From positions 1 to 27,284 of the forward strand of contig JBFMGD010000039.1 of NCBI GenBank assembly GCA_040751775.1: a stretch of 27,284 bases of DNA. The letters are read 5' to 3'. Within the stretch, counting starts at the first letter, position 1; the number at the start of each line of letters is the position of its first letter. Below the pieces are notes generated by a model. It did no database searches. It saw only the letters and a program-made list of their open reading frames with translations, and had not been told where the DNA came from. Positions 15,181-22,827 of the stretch are shown in pieces. The DNA comes from JBFMGD01 sp040751775. GTDB lineage: Bacteria; Bacillota; Dethiobacteria; DTU022. The position numbers and the translations under genes were made by a program.

Positions 15181-16761
15181 GTGAATTCTCAGACCGCCGG
15201 CGACTCCGGCAGCACCCGGGAAAAAGTAATCGTTTTAGATTTCGGCGGGCAGTACAGCATGTTGATCGCCCGCCGGGTCAGGGAAGCGAGGGTTTATTGT
15301 GAGCTGCTGCCCTGCCACACCCCGTGGGCGGAAATAAAAAAGTTGAACCCCTCCGGTATCATTTTTTCCGGCGGGCCTGCCAGCGTCTACCTGGACGGAT
15401 CTCCGAGCTGCGACCCGCAGATATTTTCCGGCGGGGTGCCTCTGCTGGGCATCTGTTACGGCATGCAGCTGCTGGCCAAGGAGTTGGGCGGCCGGGTGGA
15501 GAAAGGGAGCCGTTCCGAATTCGGCCGCACCGCCTTCACTATTGAAGAGGGCGCTCCGCTTTTCAACGACGCCTGCTTTAACAATGAAACGTGCCGCTTC
15601 GGGTGGATGAGCCACCAGGATGAAGTGCTCGCACCACCGCCCGGTTTCCGGGTGTTGGCCCGCTCCGAAAACGGCGCCGTTGCCGCGATCGGCGATCTGG
15701 AGCGCCGCCTCTACGGGCTGCAGTTTCATCCCGAGGTTTACCACACCCCCGGCGGATCAGCTATCCTGAAGAGTTTCCTCTACGATGTCTGCAGCTGCCG
15801 CGCTTCCTGGACGCCGCGCGATTTCGTGGAGCAAGCGGTGGAGCAGATCCGGGTGGCGGTCGGGCCGGAGAGGAAGGTGGTTTGCGCCCTCAGCGGCGGC
15901 GTCGATTCTTCCGTGGTAGCCTTCCTGCTGGACCGGGCCGTCGGCGAACGTTTTGTATCGATCTTCGTGGATCACGGCCTGCTGCGCAAAGGAGAGTCCG
16001 AGCAGGTGACAGAACTGTTCAGCCGGCGGCTGAAGGGAGAGTTTATCCGCGTGGACGCGCGGGACCGTTTTTTGCAGTGTTTAAGCGGCGTCATAGATCC
16101 TGAAGCGAAGCGGCGGATCATCGGGGCTGAATTTATCAACGTGTTCAAGGAAAAAGCTTTGTCTCTGGGCGATATAACCTACCTGGCCCAGGGGACGATT
16201 TACCCGGATGTAATTGAGAGCGGCTCCGGCAACGGCGCCGCTGTGATCAAGTCGCACCATAACGTGGGCGGCCTGCCGGAAGAGCTGGGGTTTGATTTAA
16301 TTGAACCGCTGCGCGAGCTGTTTAAGGATGAAGTGCGCCTGGTGGGAGAAGAGCTCGGCCTGCCGGAAGCCGTCTTGAAGCGGCAACCCTTCCCGGGACC
16401 GGGGCTGGCGGTGCGGATTATCGGTGATATTACGGCGGAAAAGCTGGCCCTGCTGCAGGAGGCGGACGCCGTGTTCAGGGAAGAGGTGGAGAAGGCCGGC
16501 CTGGCCGGCGGCCTGTGGCAATACTTTGTTGTGCTCACCGGCGTGAATGTGGTCGGGGTAAAGGGGGACAACCGCCATTACGGGCCGGTGGTGGCGTTGC
16601 GGGCGGTCGTTTCTGAGGATGCCATGACCGCGGACTGGGCCCGCCTGCCTTTCGACCTGTTGGAGCGGGTCTCCACCCGTATTACCGGGGAAATACCGGC
16701 GGTGGCGCGGGTGGTCTACGACGTCACCTCCAAACCACCCGGCACGATCGAGTGGGAGTAG
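15181..16761 (+). CDS. guaA: GMP synthase (glutamine-hydrolysing)
   Basis: Converts XMP to GMP with ATP and glutamine. The 526-residue protein has a class I amidotransferase domain (about 15-205) with Cys92 in GICYGMQ and QFHPEVYHT, an ATP-pyrophosphatase domain with the PP-loop LSGGVDSSVVA and DHGLLRKGE, and the dimerisation domain ending ITGEIPAVARVVYDV...PPGTIEWE. The whole enzyme is intact. I chose GTG 15181 because GGAAGGTGG lies eight bases upstream; the in-frame GTG at 15169 sits inside that ribosome site. It lies 103 bases after purF, with a repeat element between them, so cotranscription is possible but not assured. Confidence 0.96.
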   Translation: MNSQTAGDSGSTREKVIVLDFGGQYSMLIARRVREARVYCELLPCHTPWAEIKKLNPSGIIFSGGPASVYLDGSPSCDPQIFSGGVPLLGICYGMQLLAKELGGRVEKGSRSEFGRTAFTIEEGAPLFNDACFNNETCRFGWMSHQDEVLAPPPGFRVLARSENGAVAAIGDLERRLYGLQFHPEVYHTPGGSAILKSFLYDVCSCRASWTPRDFVEQAVEQIRVAVGPERKVVCALSGGVDSSVVAFLLDRAVGERFVSIFVDHGLLRKGESEQVTELFSRRLKGEFIRVDARDRFLQCLSGVIDPEAKRRIIGAEFINVFKEKALSLGDITYLAQGTIYPDVIESGSGNGAAVIKSHHNVGGLPEELGFDLIEPLRELFKDEVRLVGEELGLPEAVLKRQPFPGPGLAVRIIGDITAEKLALLQEADAVFREEVEKAGLAGGLWQYFVVLTGVNVVGVKGDNRHYGPVVALRAVVSEDAMTADWARLPFDLLERVSTRITGEIPAVARVVYDVTSKPPGTIEWE

Positions 16762-16775
16762 GGACATTTTATGCA

Positions 16776-16810
16776 AAGGGTACACCAGGAGCCGTCCCTG
16801 GTGTACCCTT
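16776..16810. repeat. 14-bp perfect hairpin with GGGACGGCTC core after guaA
   Basis: Positions 16776-16789 and 16797-16810 are perfectly complementary (AAGGGTACACCAGG and its complement) around a 7-base loop. There is no T-tract on either strand. Read on the minus strand, the loop region contains GGGACGGCTCC, close to the GGGACGGTTC core of family A. It is therefore likely a related short palindromic repeat that may assist the real terminator just downstream. Confidence 0.65.
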
Positions 16811-16814
16811 AAAA

Positions 16815-16876
16815 AGTTCCTGTAGAACTCCGGGTCTTCAATTCTTAGGATCCCGGGATCCGGCAGGAGCTTTTTT
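16815..16876 (+). terminator. Intrinsic terminator of guaA
   Basis: AGTTCCTG (16815-16822) pairs with CAGGAGCT (16864-16871), and inside it CCGGG pairs with CCCGG. The stem is followed by TTTTTT (16871-16876). It ends the plus-strand carAB-purF-guaA region before the convergent small gene. Confidence 0.7.
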
Positions 16877-16903
16877 ATACCGCGGTAACGCTGAATCCGC
16901 GGC

Positions 16904-17092
16904 TTAGCTCCCTTTCTTTTCGCCCTTGTTTTCTTCCGGTTTGGCAATTGAACTGACGATCATTGCTATAACCAGGCCGATCGCGAAGCCGCCGATTAAA
17001 CCGTTGGTGTGAAAGTAAATCACCCCCAGCAAGGGGAACACTGTAAACCCGATAGCAATAGCGATTAAATGGACAGCCTTAATATCTATCAT
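16904..17092 (-). CDS. Small membrane protein of unknown function
   Basis: A 62-residue protein with two predicted membrane helices (about residues 6-25 and 30-50) joined by a short turn containing FHTNG, then a charged tail (KPEENKGEKKGS). I do not recognise a family. The AGG before the ATG is almost adjacent to it, which is a poor ribosome-site spacing. A six-codon frame (MRFKYY, 17119-17099) with AAAGGA before it ends seven bases upstream, so translation may be coupled. TTGACA occurs on the minus strand at 17161-17166, but I found no good -10 box for it. The gene is isolated between the guaA terminator and the terminator that closes pdxT. Confidence 0.6.
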   Translation of the reverse strand: MIDIKAVHLIAIAIGFTVFPLLGVIYFHTNGLIGGFAIGLVIAMIVSSIAKPEENKGEKKGS

Positions 17093-17168
17093 CCTTTCTT
17101 AATAGTATTTGAACCGCATTTGTTCCTTTGTTTCCTTATTTGCTTAAAATCAATTCCTTTTGTCAAAT

Positions 17169-17204
17169 ATAAAGAGCCTCAAGTATATCGCTGGGGCTCT
17201 TTAT
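17169..17204 (-). terminator. Terminator following pdxT (possibly bidirectional)
   Basis: ATAAAGAGCC (17169-17178) and GGCTCTTTAT (17195-17204) form a 10-bp stem with a 16-base loop, 20 bases past the pdxT stop. The minus-strand tail is TATTTG, while the plus strand has a stronger TTTTTT tail. Confidence 0.65.
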
Positions 17205-17223
17205 TTTTTGGGTGCAGCCGCTG

Positions 17224-17799
17224 TCAGCTCCGGCAGATTTCAATGAAATAGCGATGCACTCGCAAGTCATCCGTCAGCTCCGGGTGAAAGGCGGTGGTCA
17301 GGAGCTTGCCCTGCCGGGCCGCGGCGATGCCTTCCGGCACGGTGGCCAGCGCTTCCACCCTGTCGCCGGCTTCGGTGATGATCGGCGCCCGGATAAATAC
17401 TCCAGTTACCGGTGTGTCGAACCCTTTTACGGAAACCGGCGCCTCGAAGCTTTCTTTTTGGCGGCCGAAGGCGTTGCGCCGCACTTTTATATCCATCAGA
17501 GCCAGGCGCGGTTGATCCTGAACCCCGTCCAGGATTTCTTTCGCCAAAAGAACCATGCCCGCGCAGGTGCCGAAGATGGCCATGCCCTTGCCAAAACGTG
17601 CCGTGATCGCCCGGTTCAGCCCGAATTGTTCCATCAGGTTGCCGATGGTGGTGCTTTCACCACCGGGAATGATTAAACCGTCCAGCTCTTCCAGGTCGGC
17701 GGGCCGTTTGACGGCGGCCGCCTCGGCGCCGCAGCGTTTCACTTGGGCCAGGTGTTCCGATACCGCTCCCTGCAGGGAGAGGACGCCGATTTTGGCCAC
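17224..17799 (-). CDS. pdxT: Pyridoxal 5'-phosphate synthase glutaminase subunit
   Basis: The glutaminase partner of PdxS, which supplies ammonia for PLP synthesis. The 191-residue length is standard. It contains the family start KIGVLSLQGAVSEH, PGGESTT, the catalytic Cys79 in FGTCAGM, and FHPELTDD with the His-Glu pair. I chose GTG 17799 because it gives the normal N-terminus and has GGGGGA six bases before it; the longer frame to 17832 runs into pdxS. Only one base separates it from the pdxS stop, so the two subunits are tightly coupled. Confidence 0.95.
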   Translation of the reverse strand: MAKIGVLSLQGAVSEHLAQVKRCGAEAAAVKRPADLEELDGLIIPGGESTTIGNLMEQFGLNRAITARFGKGMAIFGTCAGMVLLAKEILDGVQDQPRLALMDIKVRRNAFGRQKESFEAPVSVKGFDTPVTGVFIRAPIITEAGDRVEALATVPEGIAAARQGKLLTTAFHPELTDDLRVHRYFIEICRS

Positions 17800-17800
17800 G

Positions 17801-18685
17801 TTAAATCCCCCGTTCCTGCATGCGATCCGCATGGGTTAAAGTGGACATTTCCAGGCCGGGCATCGCTTCACCGAGCCCGCGGGAGACGCGCACCAATACG
17901 GCCGGGTCATCGTAATGCAGCGTTGCCTGGACGATCGCTTCGGCTCTCGCCTTGGGGTTTGCCGATTTAAAAATACCGGATCCGACAAAGATGCCGTCGG
18001 AACCCAACTGCATCATCAGCGCGGCGTCGGCGGGAGAGGCGATGCCGCCGGCGGCGAAATTGACCACCGGAAGACGCCCTTCCTGTTTAACCTGTTTCAA
18101 GAGCTCGAGGGAGACCCCCATCTCCTTGGCCAGGACAACCAGTTCGTCGTCAGGGGTCTGTACGGCCAGGCGGATTTGCTCCATCACCCGGCGCATGTGA
18201 CGCACCGCTTCAACAACGTTGCCGGTGCCCGGTTCACCCTTGGTCCGGATCATGGCCGCTCCTTCGGAGATACGGCGCAGCGCTTCACCCAAATCCCTGC
18301 ATCCGCAGACGAAGGGTACTTTGAAGAGATGCTTATTGATGTGATATTGTTCATCAGCAGGAGTAAGCACTTCGCTCTCGTCGATATAGTCCACACCCAG
18401 TTCTTCCAGCAGCTGCGCTTCGGCGAAGTGGCCGATGCGCACCTTCGCCATCACCGGTATGGTTACGGTATCCATGATCCGCACGATTATTTCAGGATCC
18501 GCCATCCGGGCTACCCCACCGGCAGCGCGGATATCGGCGGGCACTCGCTCCAGAGCCATTACAGCCACGGCTCCAGCCTGCTCGGCGATTTTGGCCTGCT
18601 CCGGCGTGGTCACGTCCATGATCACACCGCCCTTTTGCATCTGGGCCATCCCTTTTTTAACGCGGTAAGTCCCTTGCTCTTTCAT
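17801..18685 (-). CDS. pdxS: Pyridoxal 5'-phosphate synthase, synthase subunit
   Basis: Makes PLP directly from ribose 5-phosphate, glyceraldehyde 3-phosphate and ammonia (DXP-independent route). The 294-residue length equals that of the Bacillus enzyme. It shows KGGVIMDV, ALERVPADIR, the substrate lysine Lys81 in VMAKVRIGH, DESEVLTPADE, the second lysine region in IRTKGEPGTGNV, and NFAAGGIASPADAALMM. ATG 18685 has GGAGG six bases upstream and gives the family N-terminus; the longer frame to 18751 overlaps hisF. It sits 62 bases after hisF on the same strand, probably in the same transcript. PLP made here is the cofactor of the aminotransferase encoded first in the unit and of HisC. Confidence 0.97.
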   Translation of the reverse strand: MKEQGTYRVKKGMAQMQKGGVIMDVTTPEQAKIAEQAGAVAVMALERVPADIRAAGGVARMADPEIIVRIMDTVTIPVMAKVRIGHFAEAQLLEELGVDYIDESEVLTPADEQYHINKHLFKVPFVCGCRDLGEALRRISEGAAMIRTKGEPGTGNVVEAVRHMRRVMEQIRLAVQTPDDELVVLAKEMGVSLELLKQVKQEGRLPVVNFAAGGIASPADAALMMQLGSDGIFVGSGIFKSANPKARAEAIVQATLHYDDPAVLVRVSRGLGEAMPGLEMSTLTHADRMQERGI

Positions 18686-18747
18686 GCCCTGCCTCCTCGT
18701 TCTAATAACGTAAACAGCCGGTCCCAACCCAATTACCTTTATTTCTA

Positions 18748-19545
18748 TCAACCGGTTTCCAGATAGCGGCTTACCGGGCGTACTGGCAAGCCTTTTTTAA
18801 CCAGGTATTCCTTGATCGCGGCGATCGTATAGGTGCCGTAATGAAGAATAGACGCAGCCAGGACGGCGTGAGCGCGCCCGGCGGTAAAGGCCTCGTAGAG
18901 ATGCTCCAAGTTACCCGCTCCCCCGGAAGCGATTACCGGGATGGAGACGGCGGCGGCAACCGCGGCCAGCAGTGCGTTGTCATAACCGTCCAGGGTGCCG
19001 TCGGCATCCATCGAAGTAAGTAAAATTTCACCGGCGCCCAGCCTCGCCGCTTCGATCGCCCATTCGACCGCGTCCCGGCCGGTGGGGCAGCGGCCGCCGT
19101 GGCTGTACACTGCCCAGCGGGGCTTTGAGCCGGGTTCACCGGCCACACGGCGCGCGTCGATGGCGGCGACGATGCACTGGCTGCCGAACCGGTCCGCGCC
19201 GGAGCTGATCAGATGCGGCTCTTTGAGCGCGGCGGTATTGACCGAAACTTTGTCCGCGCCGTTTTCCAGCAGGCGGCGCATGAAGTCGACCGAGTCGATG
19301 CCGCCGCCCACGGTGAGGGGGATGTAGATCGCGGCCGCCGTTTTACGGACCACGTCGAGCATGGTCCGGCGCTCTTCGGCGGAAGCGGTGATGTCGAGAA
19401 AGACCAGTTCATCGGCTCCTTCCCTGTCGTAAAAGCACGCTCTTTCCACCGGGTCGCCCGCGTCCTTCAGGTCGACAAAGCGAGTTCCTTTCACTACCCG
19501 TCCGTCTTGCACGTCCAGGCAGGGGATAATCCGTTTAGCCAGCAT
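18748..19545 (-). CDS. hisF: Imidazole glycerol phosphate synthase cyclase subunit
   Basis: A TIM-barrel enzyme that uses ammonia from HisH to close the imidazole ring and release AICAR. It has 265 residues, about 10 more than usual, the extra ones being in the loop after VAAIDARRV (GEPGSKPRW). The catalytic Asp11 (CLDVQDGRVVKG) and the second Asp region (AAIDA, about 130) are present, as are the phosphate sites LTVGGGI and ASGGAGN. AGGAG lies eight bases before ATG 19545. It follows hisH by 11 bases. No other his genes are adjacent, apart from hisC some 3 kb away on the opposite strand. Confidence 0.96.
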   Translation of the reverse strand: MLAKRIIPCLDVQDGRVVKGTRFVDLKDAGDPVERACFYDREGADELVFLDITASAEERRTMLDVVRKTAAAIYIPLTVGGGIDSVDFMRRLLENGADKVSVNTAALKEPHLISSGADRFGSQCIVAAIDARRVAGEPGSKPRWAVYSHGGRCPTGRDAVEWAIEAARLGAGEILLTSMDADGTLDGYDNALLAAVAAAVSIPVIASGGAGNLEHLYEAFTAGRAHAVLAASILHYGTYTIAAIKEYLVKKGLPVRPVSRYLETG

Positions 19546-19556
19546 CTAAATCGCTC

Positions 19557-20210
19557 CTAGCGCAGGTCACCTAACAAGGTGGGATCGGCTATAATCTTAC
19601 CAAAATTACTGAGCAGGCGCAAGCCTGCCGGGCCGCTCTTTTCAGGATGGAATTGCACACCGAGCAGATTATTTCGGGAGGCGGCCGAGGTAAAGAGGCG
19701 GCCGTACTCGGTCTGAGCCAGGCTGTGGGATGGATCCGCCGGCTGTACATAGAAAGAATGGGTAAAGTAGAAATAGGAATCATCCGGCAGGCCGCTGAAA
19801 AGCGGGTGCGGGTAACGCGGCGCAACCCGGTTCCAGCCGACGTGGGGTACAGGCAGGCCGGCCGGAAAACGCTTTACCTGGCCCGGGATGGCGTCAAGGC
19901 CGCCCGGCAGAGGGCCTTGCGGGCGGCCGCATTCTTCACTGGCGCTAAAGAGGAGCTGCATCCCCAGGCATATGCCCAAAAACGGTTTGCCCGCCGCGAT
20001 TACTTTTAGCAGTGCTGGCGGCAGCTCCTTTTCGCGGAGCAGCTTCATGGCGTGTTCAAATGCGCCGACCCCTGGGAAAACGATCCCGTCGGCAGCGGTG
20101 ATTACAGCGGGGTTGTCTGAAATTGTTGCCGTCACCGCCGCTTTCTCCAGGGCCTTAGAGATGCTGCCTAAATTGGCGCTGCCGCTGTCTACAATTACTA
20201 CGTTTGGCAT
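19557..20210 (-). CDS. hisH: Imidazole glycerol phosphate synthase glutamine amidotransferase subunit
   Basis: Class I glutaminase that forms a heterodimer with HisF. It has 217 residues with VVIVDSGSANLGS, FPGVGAFEHAM, the catalytic Cys81 in GICLGMQLLF, VPHVGWNRV, and QFHPEKSGPAGL carrying the His-Glu pair. ATG 20210 is preceded by AAAGGAG at ten bases. It lies 56 bases after the aminotransferase gene; the gap carries short GTGAGAA tandem repeats. hisH and hisF are encoded next to pdxS and pdxT, the other glutaminase/TIM-barrel pair of similar design. Confidence 0.96.
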   Translation of the reverse strand: MPNVVIVDSGSANLGSISKALEKAAVTATISDNPAVITAADGIVFPGVGAFEHAMKLLREKELPPALLKVIAAGKPFLGICLGMQLLFSASEECGRPQGPLPGGLDAIPGQVKRFPAGLPVPHVGWNRVAPRYPHPLFSGLPDDSYFYFTHSFYVQPADPSHSLAQTEYGRLFTSAASRNNLLGVQFHPEKSGPAGLRLLSNFGKIIADPTLLGDLR

Positions 20211-20240
20211 CGGTAGTTAACTCCTTTCGTCTCTGTTCCC

Positions 20241-20269
20241 ACTTCTCACTTCTCACCGCTCACCTCTCA
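20241..20269. repeat. Short degenerate tandem repeat of GTGAGAA type
   Basis: On the minus strand GAGGTGAGCGGTGAGAAGTG and a further AGAAGTG follow the aminotransferase stop codon without a break, giving about four 7-8-base units. It looks like a low-complexity intergenic tract rather than a regulatory site. Like the palindromes in this window, it sits at a stop codon. Confidence 0.5.
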
Positions 20270-21505
20270 TCCGCCGGCCGCCATGCGGGCGCCTTGATCA
20301 CGCACCCGGTATAACAGTTCGCCCATGCGGGATATACCCGTGTCAATTTCGCGCGGCCCCGGTTGACTGAATGAGAAGCGGGCGCCATGGGTTCCCCCAC
20401 GGTTGTTGAAAAAACCTTCGCCGTGCACGAACGCCACCTGCCGTTCCAGGGCCAGGGTCAGCAGCTCCCTTGCCGGCGGGTAGTAGGAAGGGAAGACTAC
20501 CCAGATAAAGAAGCCGCCGCTGGGCCGGTTAAAAACGACCTCCGGGGGAAAGCAGCGCTCCATGGCTTCAACCATGGCGTCTCGCTTCTCCCGATAATAG
20601 CCGACCAGCTGCTTGACGTGGCAATCGACATACCCTTCGCGCGAAAGACGGTATGCCAGGCGCTGCCCTAAAGAGCTGGAACAGAGATCCGCGGTTTGCT
20701 TGGCCAGGGTGATCTTCTCCAACAGCGGCAGTGCCCCGGCCATCCAGCCGATGCGAATCCCGGGGATGAAAGTTTTCGAGTAAGAGCCGAGGTAGACCAC
20801 TCGTCCGGTCGTGTCCAGCGACTTGTAACTCGGGGGCACTGTCCCTTCGTAGCAAAGTTCCCCGTAGGGGTTATCCTCAATAATGACCAGGTTGTACCTC
20901 TCCGCCAGCTCCAGAATGGCCTGCCGCCGGGGCAAACTGGTGGTAGAGCCCGATGGGTTCTGGAAGTTGGTTACGGTGTAAAACAGCTTCGGAGCGCGGT
21001 CCTGTTTTTTCAGCTTTAATATGATCTTTTCCATGATCTCGGGGAGCGGTCCGTCGGTGTCCATCGGAATGCCGTTAGGCACACCGCCGTAAGACTGGAT
21101 CGCACCCATGCCCCCGATATAGGCCGGTTCTTCTACCAGGACCGGATCTCCCGGGTTAACCAGAATACGGCAAAGCAGGTCCAGCCCTTGCTGGGAACCG
21201 TCGACGATTAATATATTCGCGGTTTCGCAGCAGGCTCCTTCCCGGCACATCTTTTCAGCCAGGTAAGCCCGTAAATCGTAATTTCCCTCAGTGGGGGCGT
21301 ACTGCAAAGCATAGCCGGCTTCTTGTTGAACCAGTTCGGCCAGAACCCGGGCGATATCTTCCCGGGGGAAAAAATCACTGCCAGGAAAGCCGCCGGCGAA
21401 TGAGATTACCTCCGGCCTCTCCGTAAGGGAGAAAAAGTGGCGGATCTGCGATCCGGTAATCCGTTGCGCCCGCCCGGCGTATAGTTCCTGCCAATTAAGA
21501 TCCAT
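20267..21505 (-). CDS. PLP-dependent aminotransferase, fold type I (LysN/aromatic aminotransferase-like)
   Basis: A 412-residue class I/II aminotransferase that resembles the catalytic domain of MocR regulators and 2-aminoadipate or aromatic aminotransferases. It starts with the helix segment ITGSQIRHFFSLTERPEVISFAGG, has YAPTEGNYDLR, FQNPSGST, EDNPYGEL, and the cofactor lysine Lys244 in GSYSKTFIPG. No helix-turn-helix domain is present. ATG 21505 follows GGGAGGG by eight bases; the longer frame adds 19 unlikely residues in the leader. A T-box leader lies upstream, so expression responds to the charging of a tRNA, which indicates a role in amino acid synthesis. The amino acid is not settled. 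It is first in a unit with hisH, hisF, pdxS and pdxT. Confidence 0.85.
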   Translation of the reverse strand: MDLNWQELYAGRAQRITGSQIRHFFSLTERPEVISFAGGFPGSDFFPREDIARVLAELVQQEAGYALQYAPTEGNYDLRAYLAEKMCREGACCETANILIVDGSQQGLDLLCRILVNPGDPVLVEEPAYIGGMGAIQSYGGVPNGIPMDTDGPLPEIMEKIILKLKKQDRAPKLFYTVTNFQNPSGSTTSLPRRQAILELAERYNLVIIEDNPYGELCYEGTVPPSYKSLDTTGRVVYLGSYSKTFIPGIRIGWMAGALPLLEKITLAKQTADLCSSSLGQRLAYRLSREGYVDCHVKQLVGYYREKRDAMVEAMERCFPPEVVFNRPSGGFFIWVVFPSYYPPARELLTLALERQVAFVHGEGFFNNRGGTHGARFSFSQPGPREIDTGISRMGELLYRVRDQGARMAAGG

Positions 21506-21560
21506 TCGTGGTGCCCTCCCTGAGCTGCTTGATAGGATAATGACGGTCGAAGAGCTAATC

Positions 21561-21596
21561 AAAAAACCCGTCTCTTCGTATTGCGAAGAGACGGGT
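21561..21596 (-). terminator. T-box intrinsic terminator
   Basis: ACCCGTCTCTTCG and its exact complement (21566-21578 with 21584-21596) form a 13-bp stem with a 5-base loop, followed on the minus strand by TTTTTT. It ends about 55 bases before the aminotransferase start and is the regulated terminator of the T-box leader. Confidence 0.92.
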
Positions 21597-21822
21597 CTGT
21601 TCCCGCGGTACCACTCTTATTGTTCCCCGGTTGGAGAACCCCTCGAAAGTAGGTAACGGCACTGCTGCCGGTCCCGCCTATTTGTGGACTGTCGTTCAGC
21701 GGGGCGACTCCGGGGGGGCTTATCCTCTTTGGTTTCCGGGGGTCCTTTCAGCCTGGAGGGACCCTTCTCTAAACGGCGGACCGCGAGTTTCTTCCCGTTC
21801 ATCGTCTTGCATATCAATAATT
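21561..21822 (-). promoter_or_regulatory. T-box riboswitch leader
   Basis: The minus-strand leader between the promoter and the aminotransferase has the T-box landmarks in order. These are a Stem I apex with AGAGA, GGGTCC/GGACCC arms and GGCTGAAA (about 21738-21769), a Stem II candidate GGAGTCG/CGACAGTCC, the conserved T-box GAGTGGTACCGCGGGAAC (about 21599-21616), and a strong terminator. Uncharged tRNA should stabilise the antiterminator. The specifier triplet could not be fixed by eye. GAT, ATA and AAG in the stretch GAGGATAAGCC, or ACC in GGAAACCAAAG, are all possible. Confidence 0.9.
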
Positions 21823-21828
21823 ATATGC

Positions 21829-21857
21829 ATTATATCAGAATCGGTTAGCGTACTCAA
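21829..21857 (-). promoter_or_regulatory. Sigma-A promoter of the T-box-controlled operon
   Basis: TTGAGT (21852-21857) and TATAAT (21829-21834) on the minus strand are separated by 17 bp, and TGA directly before TATAAT gives an extended -10. Transcription would begin near 21822, at the 5' end of the T-box leader. Confidence 0.8.
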
Positions 21858-21906
21858 GCTAAAAAAAAGATGCGGCGGCCGGAAAGTTTTAGCAAGTTAT
21901 GGACAG

Positions 21907-22698
21907 TTATGGAGCCGGAGTCCTCTCTTTAATTTGCGCGCCGCTGTTTGGATCGACATAGTAGCGATCTTGGTAGACCAGCTCCGAGATCGGGGCAATC
22001 TCGTAGCCGTGTTTCCGGTAGTAGGCAATGATATCCGGCAGGGCATCGGCGGTATGGAGGCCGTTATTGTGGAAGAGGACAATCGCTCCTTTATGAATCC
22101 GGCTGGTCACCCGGTGCACGATTTCGTCTTTGCTCAGGTTTTGCCAGTCAAGCGAATCGATACTCCATTGGATTGTTTTGTAGCCCAGCTCGCTCGCCGT
22201 GGTGATGACCTGGTTGTTGTACTCGCCGAAAGGAGGCCGGAAGAGAACCGGTTTTTGACCGGCAGTTGCTACGATCATCTGTTCCACTTTCTTCAACTCT
22301 GCCTCGATTTCTGCCGCGGTAAGGCTGTTCAGATGGGGGTGGCTGAAGGTATGGTTGCCGATTTCATGTCCCGCCTCGGCGATTGCTTTCACATAGTCAG
22401 GGTAATCTTCGACCCAAAAACCGGTTAAAAAGAAGGTAGTTTTGATCTCGTGTTCCTTAAGCGTATCGAGGATTTGTTGGGTCCGCTCCGCTCCCCAACT
22501 GGCGTCGAAAGAAATGGCTATTTTCTTTTCGTTTGTATCCACGTAATAGATTGGAACCAACCGTTCGTTTTGGGTTAATACCGCCGCCAGCCGCGTGGGG
22601 ATATTGAACAAAGGGGTCAGCAAAAACAGAAGCGCGACAGTTCCCATCCCCAGAAACAACTTCAGGCTACTTTTCCGAATAATCAAGGTTACGAACAA
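21907..22698 (-). CDS. Polysaccharide deacetylase, PdaB-like (sporulation type)
   Basis: A 263-residue NodB-fold deacetylase with one N-terminal membrane segment (about residues 10-35, rich in Leu/Phe) that should anchor it outside the membrane. Motifs: ISFDASWG (motif 1; the Asp is kept, but the second Asp of the usual FDDG is Ala), HEIGNHTFSHPHLN (motif 2 with both metal His), RPPFGEYN (motif 3), WSIDSLDW (motif 4) and LFHNNGLHTADALP (motif 5). This pattern, including FDASWG, is typical of the PdaB/YbaN group that acts on spore peptidoglycan. TTG 22698 has AGGGGTGA six bases upstream. It diverges from hisC. I did not find a clear sporulation sigma-factor promoter. Confidence 0.85.
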   Translation of the reverse strand: MFVTLIIRKSSLKLFLGMGTVALLFLLTPLFNIPTRLAAVLTQNERLVPIYYVDTNEKKIAISFDASWGAERTQQILDTLKEHEIKTTFFLTGFWVEDYPDYVKAIAEAGHEIGNHTFSHPHLNSLTAAEIEAELKKVEQMIVATAGQKPVLFRPPFGEYNNQVITTASELGYKTIQWSIDSLDWQNLSKDEIVHRVTSRIHKGAIVLFHNNGLHTADALPDIIAYYRKHGYEIAPISELVYQDRYYVDPNSGAQIKERTPAP

Positions 22699-22759
22699 AG
22701 TGAATCACCCCTTTTATCGTTATGCCTGCCGGGGTGTTTTTATGCTTCGGGTAAGGCGG

Positions 22760-22788
22760 TTCACCGGATCTCCCTTTTGGTGTATAAT
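22760..22788 (+). promoter_or_regulatory. Sigma-A promoter of hisC
   Basis: TATAAT (22783-22788) is a perfect -10 box. TTCACC (22760-22765), 17 bp upstream, is a weaker -35. Transcription would begin about 33 bases before the hisC start codon. Confidence 0.65.
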
Positions 22789-22827
22789 GGGGACAAATAT
22801 TTAGTGAATAGTGTGGGGGGCAATCAG

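Noticed and set aside
17915..18766. 283-codon plus-strand frame opposite pdxS
   Set aside because: It mirrors the highly conserved pdxS coding sequence and resembles no protein family.
21841..21906. Terminator after the PdaB-like gene
   Set aside because: A run of eight T residues is present on the minus strand, but the GC-rich sequence before it does not form a convincing hairpin.
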